From NCBI RefSeq assembly GCF_001552615.1, contig NZ_BCRN01000024.1:1-59012 (forward strand): a DNA stretch of 59,012 bases, written 5' to 3'. Made by a program: the position numbers and the translations under genes. Positions 1 through 8,800 of the stretch are shown here, one piece after another. How positions within the stretch are numbered: the stretch's first letter is position 1; each line of letters opens with the position of its first letter. The DNA comes from Millisia brevis NBRC 105863. Its GTDB lineage: Bacteria > Actinomycetota > Actinomycetes > Mycobacteriales > Mycobacteriaceae. The notes under the pieces were generated by a model. That model had not been told where the DNA came from and searched no databases. It worked only from the letters and a program-made list of their open reading frames with translations.

Positions 1-108
1 CTGAATCGTCGACTGCTGCCCGCCTTCGACCGGCAGTACGCCCGGGTGATGGCGCGGGCGCTGCCGATCGACCGGTTCAGCGGGCGCGGCGAGGCCTGGC
101 TGACGTAG
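1..108 (+). CDS. C-terminal end of an unidentified protein (partial)
   Basis: The first 35 codons of the window read without a stop in frame 1 and end at TAG 106-108. Nearly all third positions are G or C, as in the real genes here, so this is probably the 3' end of a gene that begins outside the window. The tail is rich in Arg and Leu and ends in EAWLT. It is too short to identify. Its end overlaps the end of the convergent gene on the other strand by about 30 bases. Confidence 0.5.
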   Translation: MNRRLLPAFDRQYARVMARALPIDRFSGRGEAWLT

Positions 109-928
109 CCGCGGCCGGCGGGGCGCCGTCGCGGTCCGGGTCGAGCGGGCGCGCCGCCCATCCGAACCGTTCCGGTACCGGCCGCAGTCGATCGAGGGTC
201 GCGGGCGAGCCGACCAGCAGCAGTGCGCCGGCGCCGAGGCCGGGGCGGCTCAGGGCGGCCCGGAAGGCTTCCTCGGGTTGGTCGTGGATCTCGGCCGATC
301 CGGTGGCCGCGGTCGGGTCGAGCGGGTAGCTGTCGTGCACGCGGTAGAGCCGCCCGGCGCGCCCTTCGCGCCATCCGAGGACCGCGACGAAGTGGCCGGC
401 CCGCCAGCCGGCGGTGCGGTAACCGGCGGTCTCGCCCGTCGCGAGATACCGCTCCCCCGCGCCGGATTCGGCGGGCAACAGGTACTGCTCGGTGGCGACA
501 TTGGCCAGCACCACCACCGTCCGGTCGACGGCGGACACCGCCTCGAACAGCCCGCGCAGGCCGTCGTCGTCCCAGCGGCGGGCGGGGTCGGTGATCTCGA
601 GGACGGCTGCCGCGCCCCCGGTCAGCCGCACGACCGCGCGGGCGACCCCGGCGCGATCGGTTCCGGCGCGGTTCTCGTCGTCGGTGGCGGGCAGCTCGAC
701 GCGGTAGTCGCGTCGACCGGCGATGCCCGGTGGCAGGGAGTCGCCGGTCCACAGCAGGGTGCCGGCCGCCAACGCCGCCTCGTCCTGGTCCCGGACCCGG
801 GCGCCGAAGACGCGGGCGGCCGCGAGGGCCCAGAACGGCCCGCACAGATCGTCCTTCTGCGGCAGTTCCGGCGCCGCGGCGGCGGCGAGCAGCGCGGCGC
901 CGGGGAACTCGGTCGATCGTGGCGTCAT
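77..928 (-). CDS. Cysteine-peptidase-like protein (DUF6885-like), partner of glutamine synthetase homologue
   Basis: 283 residues from ATG 926-928, starting 4 bases after the stop of the upstream glutamine-synthetase-like gene, so the two are co-transcribed. An LCGPFW motif (Cys29), a GHFVAVLGW motif (His179) and a VHDSYP motif (Asp199) have the order and spacing of a papain/C39-type Cys-His-Asp triad. I recall a family named DUF6885 with this pattern, but could not check it. No signal peptide or membrane segment is seen, so it is probably cytoplasmic. The pairing with a glutamine-synthetase-family ligase suggests that one makes and the other cleaves an amide or isopeptide bond; that is inference. 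The Arg/Pro/Ala-rich C-terminus overlaps the convergent gene end. Confidence 0.6.
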   Translation of the reverse strand: MTPRSTEFPGAALLAAAAAPELPQKDDLCGPFWALAAARVFGARVRDQDEAALAAGTLLWTGDSLPPGIAGRRDYRVELPATDDENRAGTDRAGVARAVVRLTGGAAAVLEITDPARRWDDDGLRGLFEAVSAVDRTVVVLANVATEQYLLPAESGAGERYLATGETAGYRTAGWRAGHFVAVLGWREGRAGRLYRVHDSYPLDPTAATGSAEIHDQPEEAFRAALSRPGLGAGALLLVGSPATLDRLRPVPERFGWAARPLDPDRDGAPPAAATSARPRRAR

Positions 929-932
929 CGGA

Positions 933-2324
933 TCAGTACAGCCACCGGTGTGCGTCGACCCGTTCGATATCGCTCTTGCCGTCCGCCCACGCCGCATCCG
1001 ACCGGCGGACGGCGGTGAACGCGCCGAGCGCATCGGTGGTGAAGACCCCGGACACCACAGCGTCGGCGGCGAGCGCGTCGGTCGCCTCCGGAACGCTCTG
1101 CGGCAGCAATGCGACCCCGGCGGCGGCCCGCTCCCGCGCGCTCCAGGTCCCCGGGTCCGCGGCGATCGGCGCGGGCGGTACGAGCAATCGGCCGATGCCG
1201 TCGAGCCCGGACCCGATCACCGCGGCGGTCAACAGATACGGATTCGCCGACGCGTCGGCCGTTTTCACCTCGACGTTCCAGTACCCGTCGCCGAGCAATC
1301 GTCCGCCCCGGGCCACTCGGACCGTCGCCTCGCGGTTCTCGATGCCCCAGAAGGCGTACGCGCCGGCGAAGTATCCGGGGCGCAGCCGCAGCCGCGAGGG
1401 GACGCTCGGCGCCCCGACCGCGCTGATCGCCGGGAGGTGGTCGAGTATCCCCGCCAGATAGCCGGCGCCGACCGCGCCGACACCTTCCACATCGGGGGCG
1501 CCCCCGGCGTCGAAGGCGGCGTCGCCGACGGGAGCCAGCAGGTTGCGGTCGTCCCGCCAGGGCGAGGTGTGCAGGTGCCACCCGTTGCCCACGCCGGCCG
1601 GGTCGACCAGGGGCGCGAAGCTGAGCCGATAGCCGAGCCGGGCCGCGGCGGCATGCAGGGTTTGCCGGGCCAACAATTGGTCGTCGGCGGCGGACAGCGG
1701 GTCGGTCGCCGCGAGGCTGAGCTCGATCTGACCGGGCCCGTATTCCGCGTGCAATTGGTTGATCCGCAGACCATTTCCGTCGAAATCCCGGAGTATCGCG
1801 GCGACCAGGTCGTCGAGGCCGACGAGGGAGTGCGGACTGTAGGTGGGCCCGGGGTGGGCGATCGCGCCGTCGCGGTACACCACCGCTTCGAGCTCCCAGC
1901 CCACCCGGAAGGTGACGCCCTGCTCAGCGGCGAGCGCCACCTGCCGCTCGAGCGCGTATCGCTGGTCGTAGGCCGACCGCTCACCGTCCGCGGTGAACTG
2001 AACCGCCGGCGCCCACGCCAGCCCCGGCTGTCCGGTCAGCGGGCGCAACCGCTCGACGATCGGCAGCAACCGCAGGTCACCGGACGCCGTCGCGAGCCCG
2101 GGGTAGGTATGGGTGATCGCGTCGTGGCTGTCGAAGACCGCGAACAGCACCGTGACACCGACACCGCGCCGGGCGACGTCCGGCAGCGCCGCGACCGGGA
2201 CCAGGCGGCCGCGAGGAATGCCGTTGTTGTCGGCCCAGGTCAGCCAGATGCCACGGATGCCGTCGTCGATCAGCTGCGCCGTCACCTCCTCGGTGGCGGT
2301 CTCGTCGTTGTCGAACCCGGGCAT
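933..2324 (-). CDS. Glutamine synthetase family protein (probable gamma-glutamyl ligase)
   Basis: 463 residues with the glutamine synthetase fold: the first metal-binding motif is WELE (about 143-146), then NGWHLHTSPW (about 247-256, the usual NGxHxHxS motif), then RLRLRP (about 311-316, binding ATP and glutamate). It is divergent from housekeeping GlnA and lacks a clear adenylylation-loop tyrosine. It therefore more likely ligates glutamate to an amine, as do the GlnA3/GlnA4-type actinobacterial enzymes for polyamines and ethanolamine, than makes glutamine. Start ATG 2322-2324 is chosen because GAGGAGGA lies about 6 bases upstream; an ATG seven codons earlier overlaps that ribosome site. It is the first gene of a two-gene operon with the peptidase-like gene. 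The amine substrate cannot be deduced. Confidence 0.8.
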   Translation of the reverse strand: MPGFDNDETATEEVTAQLIDDGIRGIWLTWADNNGIPRGRLVPVAALPDVARRGVGVTVLFAVFDSHDAITHTYPGLATASGDLRLLPIVERLRPLTGQPGLAWAPAVQFTADGERSAYDQRYALERQVALAAEQGVTFRVGWELEAVVYRDGAIAHPGPTYSPHSLVGLDDLVAAILRDFDGNGLRINQLHAEYGPGQIELSLAATDPLSAADDQLLARQTLHAAAARLGYRLSFAPLVDPAGVGNGWHLHTSPWRDDRNLLAPVGDAAFDAGGAPDVEGVGAVGAGYLAGILDHLPAISAVGAPSVPSRLRLRPGYFAGAYAFWGIENREATVRVARGGRLLGDGYWNVEVKTADASANPYLLTAAVIGSGLDGIGRLLVPPAPIAADPGTWSARERAAAGVALLPQSVPEATDALAADAVVSGVFTTDALGAFTAVRRSDAAWADGKSDIERVDAHRWLY

Positions 2325-2765
2325 CCTGTCCTCCTCATCGCGCACCGAACGCGTACAAAAACCGTCGACCGGTCACCAACGGCCGGTCGACACGGTCTCC
2401 TCGACGCCAAATACTCCCCATCACAAGTACATAACTGCTGCTCATCACGGGAAGATAACTACGCGGTCGGGTTTTATCTTGATCGTCCGATTTGTTGCTG
2501 GCAGTTTCACTGTCGTTCGAACGAATGACAGTTCGCATCGATCGAACCAGCGGATTCGCGGCGCTGACAGGGGGTTGAACGCAGGCGATCGGCGCCGAGT
2601 TTCCCGGCGCATCGTCCTTTCGGTATGCCGACCGGCGATCGTCGCCGCCTCGGTACTCACGACCGAATACCGCGTCCTCGTGCCCACCGGCCGATTCGGC
2701 ATGCCCGACATTCGGCGACCGAAACGTGCGCGACGGGCGACCACCCATCGGGAGTTAGGAATCGT
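2325..2765. promoter_or_regulatory. Divergent intergenic region with CGTTCGAACG palindrome
   Basis: About 440 bases separate the glutamine-synthetase-like gene from the secreted repeat protein on the other strand. I see no gene here. The middle (about 2400-2540) is clearly richer in A and T than its surroundings, as expected for promoters. A perfect 10-bp palindrome CGTTCGAACG lies at 2514-2523, itself flanked by TGTC and GACA (2511-2530), a plausible operator for either gene. Confidence 0.4.
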
Positions 2766-3185
2766 ATGGCCAAGCACAGGAAGCCCGCACCGATCTCCGG
2801 CGCACTGCGCCGATACGCCGCGGTCGGCGCATTGACCGCCGTCGCCGGCACCGCGGCACCGGCGCTCGCGAACGCCTTTCCGATCGTAACCGGTTCCGCC
2901 GCAGCAGGATCGGCCGCGGCCATCACCGGGTCCGCCGCCACCGGATCCGCCGCCACCGGTTCGGCGTCCAGCGGTTCGGCCGCCACCGGGTCGGCCGCCA
3001 CCGGGTCGGCCGCGCTGATAGGCGCGACCGGGTCCGCGGCCAACGCTCCACTGATCCGGCCGCTCATCGCCCACGCCCACTATGTGATCCACCAGTGGGG
3101 CATCGCCGGCAATCCGCTGCAGACCGGTTCGGCGGGAACGGGTTCGAGCTCGCTCGGATCGTCGCAGTTCGGATCCTCCGGATAG
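2766..3185 (+). CDS. Small secreted Gly-Ser-Ala-Thr repeat protein
   Basis: 139 residues. Start ATG 2766 follows GGAGTTAGGA. The N-terminus is basic (AKHRK) followed by a hydrophobic segment and an ALANA-type signal peptidase I site near residue 36, so the mature protein is exported. Residues about 40-95 are a degenerate array of GSAATGSA units; the DNA repeats are based on (ga/gg)tccgccgccaccg. A short less repetitive part (RPLIAHAHYVIHQWGI) and a Ser/Gly tail (LGSSQFGSSG) follow. There is no recognisable catalytic domain. Repeats of this kind occur in secreted or cell-surface proteins of mycolic-acid bacteria; the function is unknown. It is transcribed alone. Confidence 0.65.
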   Translation: MAKHRKPAPISGALRRYAAVGALTAVAGTAAPALANAFPIVTGSAAAGSAAAITGSAATGSAATGSASSGSAATGSAATGSAALIGATGSAANAPLIRPLIAHAHYVIHQWGIAGNPLQTGSAGTGSSSLGSSQFGSSG

Positions 3186-3241
3186 TCCGGAGCCGCGGTC
3201 GCCCGCTTCCGCATCGCGGCGGAGCGGGCGGCCGGCGGGCG

Positions 3242-4348
3242 TCAGTACGCCGGGTAACGCTCGAGCGCCCACTGCTCGGCATCGCCGCCGTGTTCGAGAT
3301 CCCAACCGACACAGCCGGACAGGTCGTCGGCGATCTCGCTGATGACCTCCCGCAGTTCGAGGGGGTCGAGCCAGCGTCGCGGGATGCCGGCGGTGCCCAA
3401 TGCCGCGCCCAGCAGATTGCCGGTGATCGCGCCGGTCGAATCGGAATCGCCGCTGTGATTGACCGCCGTCGTGACCCCGTGTGCGAAATCCCGGGCGGTC
3501 AGCGCGCAGTAGAGCGAGATCGCCAACGCCTCCTCGGCGACCCAACCGGCGCCCAGGCGCGCGATCGCCTCGGGAGCGGCCACCGCGGACTCGGCCAGTC
3601 GCACGGCAGCGGTAACCGCCTCGAACGTTTCCCGGTGGCCGTCCTTGGTCCGCAGGATGTCGACCGCGGCGGAGATCGCGTCCGGCAGCGCCGCCCCGGC
3701 CACCGTCTCGAAGATGACCACCGCCAGGACGCCGGCCGGGAGCGAACCGCTCGGATGGCCGTGCGTCAGGGCCGCGAGGGCGGCGGCGAGATCGAAGACC
3801 TCCACCGCGTCGACGCCCACCCGTCACCCCAGCAGGGCCACCGGTGCGACCCGCATGACGCCGCCGCAGCCCTTGCTGCTGTTGTCGGCGGGGCGACCGA
3901 ACTCGGTGACCTCGCGCAATGCCGACAGGCAGGTCGTTCCCGGGGCCCGACGGCTGTGCAATTCCCGGTGGTCGATCAGCCAACCGGTCGGCGGGACATC
4001 GCCGTGGCGCACGTGCTCCCCCTGCGTGAGCAGCCAGCGACCGTAGGCGTGTCCGACGACGGTCGGGTAGAAGACCGACCCGCGGACCTGGAGGCGAACC
4101 CAGCCGCGGATCAGTCCCTCCGCGGTGAAGAGGGTCATCTGCGTGTCGTCGGTGATCGTGCCGAGACCGCCGTAGGCCGCCGCGTAGTCGGCGATACCCT
4201 CGGGGCCGAAGCGGCGCAAAATATCCGTGCGGGAATCGAATTCGACCGGCGCACCCAGCGCGTCCCCGATGGCTCCCCCGAGCAGGCAACCCCGGAATCG
4301 TTCCGCTGTTCCCGTGAGCGGCGCCGGACCGGGATCAGTTGTGGTCAC
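3242..4348 (-). pseudogene. ADP-ribosylglycohydrolase family gene interrupted by an in-frame TGA
   Basis: Two open stretches, 3827-4348 and 3242-3823, lie in the same reading frame and are separated only by the codon TGA at 3824-3826. Together they form one ADP-ribosylglycohydrolase (DraG/ARH family, reverses ADP-ribosylation). The first half carries GCLLGGAIGDALG and the metal-binding DDTQMT motif; the second carries the metal-binding GDSDSTGAITGN motif, so the break separates two parts of one dinuclear Mg site. The normal family sequence continues through the break (GCGGVMRVAPVALLG, stop, then VGVDAVEVFDLAAALAAL). The GTG at 4346-4348 is the probable start, but its Shine-Dalgarno-like GGAGG abuts it. 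A single point mutation or a base-calling error explains this; a GTG at 3820 could restart the second half. Confidence 0.75.
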
Positions 4349-4448
4349 CCTCCGAAATGTACGCCGGATCACACGCCGCGGTCGAGGATCGTCACGGGGA
4401 ACGAACCGATTTGTTCGTCCCCACCATCCACCCGCCGCCGCGCCGCCG

Positions 4449-5810
4449 CTAGGCCCCCGCCGCGATCCGGGGCGGCCGTGCTGCCGCCCGTTCGTCCCCT
4501 TCCCACCCGGCACCGCCCTGTTCGATACCGGCGACGAGGGAGCGGGCTATCTCGCCGGCGCGCACGGCCGTATTGGACAGCAGCGAGGCCGAGATCCCGT
4601 GGCTGTGTTCGGTGCCACCCTGCAGATAGATCGCGCCGGGCAGGTCCCCGCACAGCTCGAGCCGGTAGTCGCGCCCCACCCGGGGCCCGGACGGGTCGCG
4701 CACGATCCGGTCGGCGAGCCCGCCGAGGGCGTCGCCCACCTCCATCTGGGCGAACCCGGTGGCGCAGACCACCGCATCACAGCGCAGGTTCTCGACCCGT
4801 CCGCTGGTGTCGTGTCGCACCCGCAGGTCCACCCCGTCGCCGCGCTCGACGATGTCCAGTGCTCGGGAGGCGCCCCGCACGAAGAGCCGTCGCCGGCCGG
4901 ACACCCGTTCGGCGTATTCGCGCGCGTACAACTCCTCGATCAGGGGCAGATCGACCGCGGAGTAGTTGGTCGCGCGGTGGTAGCTCATCAACCGGGCGCG
5001 CACCTCGGGGCCGGCGCCGTGGAAGTCGTCGACCGCCGCCGGGTCGAAGATGCGATTGGCGTACGGGCTGTCATCCGAGGGTGAGTAGCCGTACTTGCCG
5101 AAGATCGCGTGCACCTCGGCGTCCGGGTAGGTGGTGTGCAGATATTCGACGACCTCGGCCGCGCTCTGGCCGGCGCCGATCACCGCCCACCTCCCTCGGG
5201 TCGGCTCGGGCAGCTCCCGCAGCCGGCTCAGCAGTTGATGGTTGTGGAAGACACGGCGGGACGGCTGCACATCGTTCGGCAGCCGCGCCTGCAACCCGTT
5301 GGCCACCACCAGATTTCTCGTCCGCAGTACCCCGGCGTCGCGGCCCTCGACGGTCACGACAAAGTGATCGTCGACGACGTCGACGTCGACCACCGAGGTG
5401 CCGTAGCTGACGTCGGCGTCCACCCGCGCGGCCGCCCACTCGAGGTAGTCGTGGAATTCGTGGCGCGTCGGAAAGAACGTCTGGTGGTTGATGAACTCGT
5501 TGAGACGCCCCCGTTCGGTCAGGTAGTTGACGAAGGAGTACTCGCTGCGGGCATTGCGCTGCGTGGCCAGATCCTTGAGGAACGAGACCTGCATGGTGGT
5601 GCGCGGCAGCAGCATGCCCCGATGCCAGCCGAAGGTCTCCTGACGTTCGACGAAGCGGGCCCGCACCGATCGGCCCGCCTCCGATTCGGACAGGGCGATC
5701 GCCAGGGCCAGATTGGAGGGCCCGTAGCCGATGCCGACGATGTCGTGAATCTCGTCCGGTTGCCGGCCTCGACGGCGCGCGGGGTGGGGCGGGATGCGGT
5801 CGACGGTCAT
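4449..5810 (-). CDS. L-ornithine/L-lysine N-monooxygenase (siderophore hydroxylase)
   Basis: 453 residues, flavin-dependent N-hydroxylating monooxygenase of the SidA/PvdA/MbtG family, which adds a hydroxyl to the side-chain amine of ornithine or lysine to form the hydroxamate precursor. Visible motifs: FAD-binding GIGYGPSNLALA (about 26-37), the substrate-region W-H-R-G-M-L-L-P (about 62-69), NADPH-binding GAGQSAAEV (about 212-220) and the ATGF motif near the C-terminus. Start ATG 5808-5810 overlaps the NRPS stop (ATGA), so the two are translationally coupled. The formyltransferase across the NRPS makes N5-hydroxyornithine then N5-formyl-N5-hydroxyornithine the likely product; lysine is the alternative. 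Expected to be iron-repressed through the box upstream of the NRPS. Confidence 0.88.
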   Translation of the reverse strand: MTVDRIPPHPARRRGRQPDEIHDIVGIGYGPSNLALAIALSESEAGRSVRARFVERQETFGWHRGMLLPRTTMQVSFLKDLATQRNARSEYSFVNYLTERGRLNEFINHQTFFPTRHEFHDYLEWAAARVDADVSYGTSVVDVDVVDDHFVVTVEGRDAGVLRTRNLVVANGLQARLPNDVQPSRRVFHNHQLLSRLRELPEPTRGRWAVIGAGQSAAEVVEYLHTTYPDAEVHAIFGKYGYSPSDDSPYANRIFDPAAVDDFHGAGPEVRARLMSYHRATNYSAVDLPLIEELYAREYAERVSGRRRLFVRGASRALDIVERGDGVDLRVRHDTSGRVENLRCDAVVCATGFAQMEVGDALGGLADRIVRDPSGPRVGRDYRLELCGDLPGAIYLQGGTEHSHGISASLLSNTAVRAGEIARSLVAGIEQGGAGWEGDERAAARPPRIAAGA

Positions 5811-8800
5811 GGGTTCCCCCTGGTGATGGTTGGTCCGTTCGGCCGGGCCGAGCCGATCGGGGAAGACGGGTCCGCATCGACCGGTTCGCCTGCGCGCTCG
5901 TAGCGGTCGAGGTATTCGTCGACGGCGGCGCCCACACGGTCGACCACCTCGGGGCCGCATATGCCCCAGTGGTCGGCGTCGACGGTGCGCACGGTGATCT
6001 CGCCGCGGATGTGCCGCTGCCACGCGGTCACCACCGGTTCGGGGCTCGGCCGATCGCGACCGGCGGTCACCAGCAGCAGGTCGCCGTCGAAGACACCGGG
6101 AACCCGGGCGCTCGCGAGGTGGTGGGCATGTGTCGAGGCGTCGAACAGGCGCGAGATCGTGGCCCGATCGACCGGATCCGCCACGTCGGCGAGCAGGGCG
6201 AGCGGGTCGACGCCGCCCGACCCGGGTGCCTCGGCGTCGGGAATCAGGTGGACGGGCAGGCCGAGCGCCGCGGCGAGATCGGCCGGACGCGATCCGACGG
6301 CGACGGGCCGCTCCGGGTCCGGGATCGTGGTGTCCAACACCACCAGGACCACCGGCAGGTCCCGTTCGCGCAGCAGACACGCCACCTCGTGCGCGATCAA
6401 CCCGCCGAGCGACCAGCCGAGCAGCAGATAGGGACCCTCGGGTTGGACATCACGGATCTCGCGGGCGTACCGCTGCGCCGCGGCGGTCAGGGTCGGATAG
6501 TCGGCGATCGGCCGGGGCTCGTCGGGCAGCGCCCCGGGGATCTGCACACCGAAGATCGGGCGATCTCCGCGCAGCCGTTCGGCCAGACCTCGGTATCCCC
6601 AGGACAATCCGATCGCCGGGTGGATGCAGAACAGGGGTGCTCGCCCGCCGCCGGTGCGCAGCGGCAGGATCGGCCGCAGGGCCGCGCCGTCGAACCCGTC
6701 GGCGGCATGCGCATCCGGATGTCGCGCCGACTCGGCGGCCTCGGCCAGCGCCTGGATCGTGCGCCGCTCGAAGATATCCCGCGTGCCGATACCCAGCCCG
6801 GCGGCCCGCAGCCGCGCGCTCGCGTCGATCGCGGCGATGCTGTCGCCGCCGAGGGCGAAAAACGAGTCGTCGATGCCGATCCCGGACTGGTCGAGGACAT
6901 CCTCGAGGATCGCGATCACCGCGGCCTCCGTCGGCGTGCGAGCGGGCCGGTAGGGCGCGCGGGACACCGGTTGGGGTTCGGGCAGTCGACGGACGTCGAG
7001 CTTGCCGTTGGGGGTCCGCGGAAACTCCTCGACGATCACGAATGCCGTCGGCACCAGCGGATGCGGCAGGGTCCGCTCGCAGTGTTCGCGGACCGCTTCG
7101 ATGCCCGGTCCCTCGCCCTCGACGGTCAGGTAGGCGATCAGCCGGTCCCCCAACGGCGTCGACCGCAGTGTCACCGCGACCTGCCGCACCCCGGGTACCG
7201 CGGCGACGGTCGCCTCGATCTCCCCGAGTTCGACCCGTCGGCCCCGGATCTTGACCTGATCGTCCGACCGGCCGTGATAACGCAGCCGCGGCGGCGACTC
7301 CGATCCCGGCATCCAGGACACCCGATCACCGGTGCGGTACATGCGCTTTCCCGGCTCCAGGGGGTGGGCGACGAATCGCCCGGCGGTCAGGTCGGGCCGG
7401 TGGTGGTATCCGCGGGCGAGGCCCGCGCCACCGAGATAGAGCTCGCCGACCGCGCCCGGTATCACCGGGCGCAACCGCGAGTCGAGGACCATCAGGTCGA
7501 AGCCGTGGACCGCAGATCCGATGGTGACCGGCTCCCCCGCCCTCAGCGCCGCGACGGTGGCGATGTCGGTCCCCTCGGTGGGGCCGTAGCCGTTGCGCAT
7601 CGTTCGTCCGATGCCCCAGCGCCGCACCAGATCCGGTCCGACCGCCTCGCCGCCGACCCCCAGGACCCGCAGATCCGGGACGGCGGCCGGGTCCAGCCGG
7701 GCGAGGACCGTCGGGGTCAGCAGGGCGTGGGTGACTCCGCCGTCGACGATCAACCGCGTCAGCTCGGCGGGGTTCGGGTCGGCCGGTGTGATCACCAGGG
7801 TGGCCGAGACGCACAGCGCCATCACCTGTTCACCGATCGCCATATCGAAGCTCGGCGAGGTGTTGTGCAGGACGCGGGACTGCCCGTCGAGCAGGTAGTT
7901 GATCCGGCGTTCGGCGGCGAGCGCGACCAGCCCGGCGTGGGTGACGACAACCCCCTTGGGCAGGCCGGTGGATCCGGACGTGTAGATGACGTAGGCGGCC
8001 CGGTCGGGGGTCACCACCGGCCGGGCCGACGGAGGCGCCGGTGTCGGGGACACCGGCGTCGAGGTGTGGGGGGAATCGGCGGTCGGCAGGTGGTCGACCA
8101 CGATCCAGTGCACATCGTCCGGCAGTCGATCGCGCAGGGCCGCAACGGTGATGCCGACCGCGGCGCCGCTGTCGCGCAGGATGTGCGCGATCCGCTCGGC
8201 GGGGTAGGTCGGGTCGATCGGGACGAAGGCCGCGCCCGCCCGGGTGACCGCCCAATTCGAGATCACCGACGCCGGCGATCGTTCCAGCGCGATCGCCACG
8301 AGATCGTCGGGTCCGGCCCCGGCGGCGCGCACCCGGTCGGCCAGTCCTCCGGCGAGCCGGTCCGCCTCCGCATAGGTCGGGCCGACCAGATCGCCTGCGG
8401 CGGTGCGGACCACCATCGCGGGCCGGTTCGGCGCGCGCCGAACCGCCTCGGCGATCAATGCGTCGAAACCGATCGGCGCGGGCGGGCGCGGCCCACGGGC
8501 GGGAACCAGGCGGTCGTGATCGCGCGGACGGAGCGGATCGATCGCGCGAACGGCGGCCGCGGCGGGAGCCGACGCGATCGCGCGCAGCAGTCGCAGCAGC
8601 CGATCGAGGTGATCGGCGAGGTCGGCGCGGTCGTGGATCTCCCGGTTGCCGTGCAGCGTCAGGGTGCGTCGACCCATGCCCTCGGGATGGACGGTGACCG
8701 CCAGATCGGCGATCGGCCCCGTCGACAGGACGTCGAAACCGCCGGTCAGGTCGCCGAAGACCAACTCCGACGAGGTGTTGATGATGTTGATCGTCGGCCC

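Noticed and set aside
723-2528. Very long open frames opposite the glutamine-synthetase-like and peptidase-like genes, and similar ones throughout the window (for example 5969-9709, 17372-19132, 31179-33443 on the opposite strand)
   Set aside because: They are the expected by-product of high-GC coding sequence. They have odd Arg/Gly/Pro/His-rich composition, no ribosome sites, and lie opposite genes with clear family motifs.
3824-3826. Selenocysteine at the in-frame TGA of the ADP-ribosylglycohydrolase
   Set aside because: The position is not a known redox or active-site residue of the family, and no convincing SECIS-like hairpin is apparent just downstream. Nonsense mutation or sequence error is simpler.
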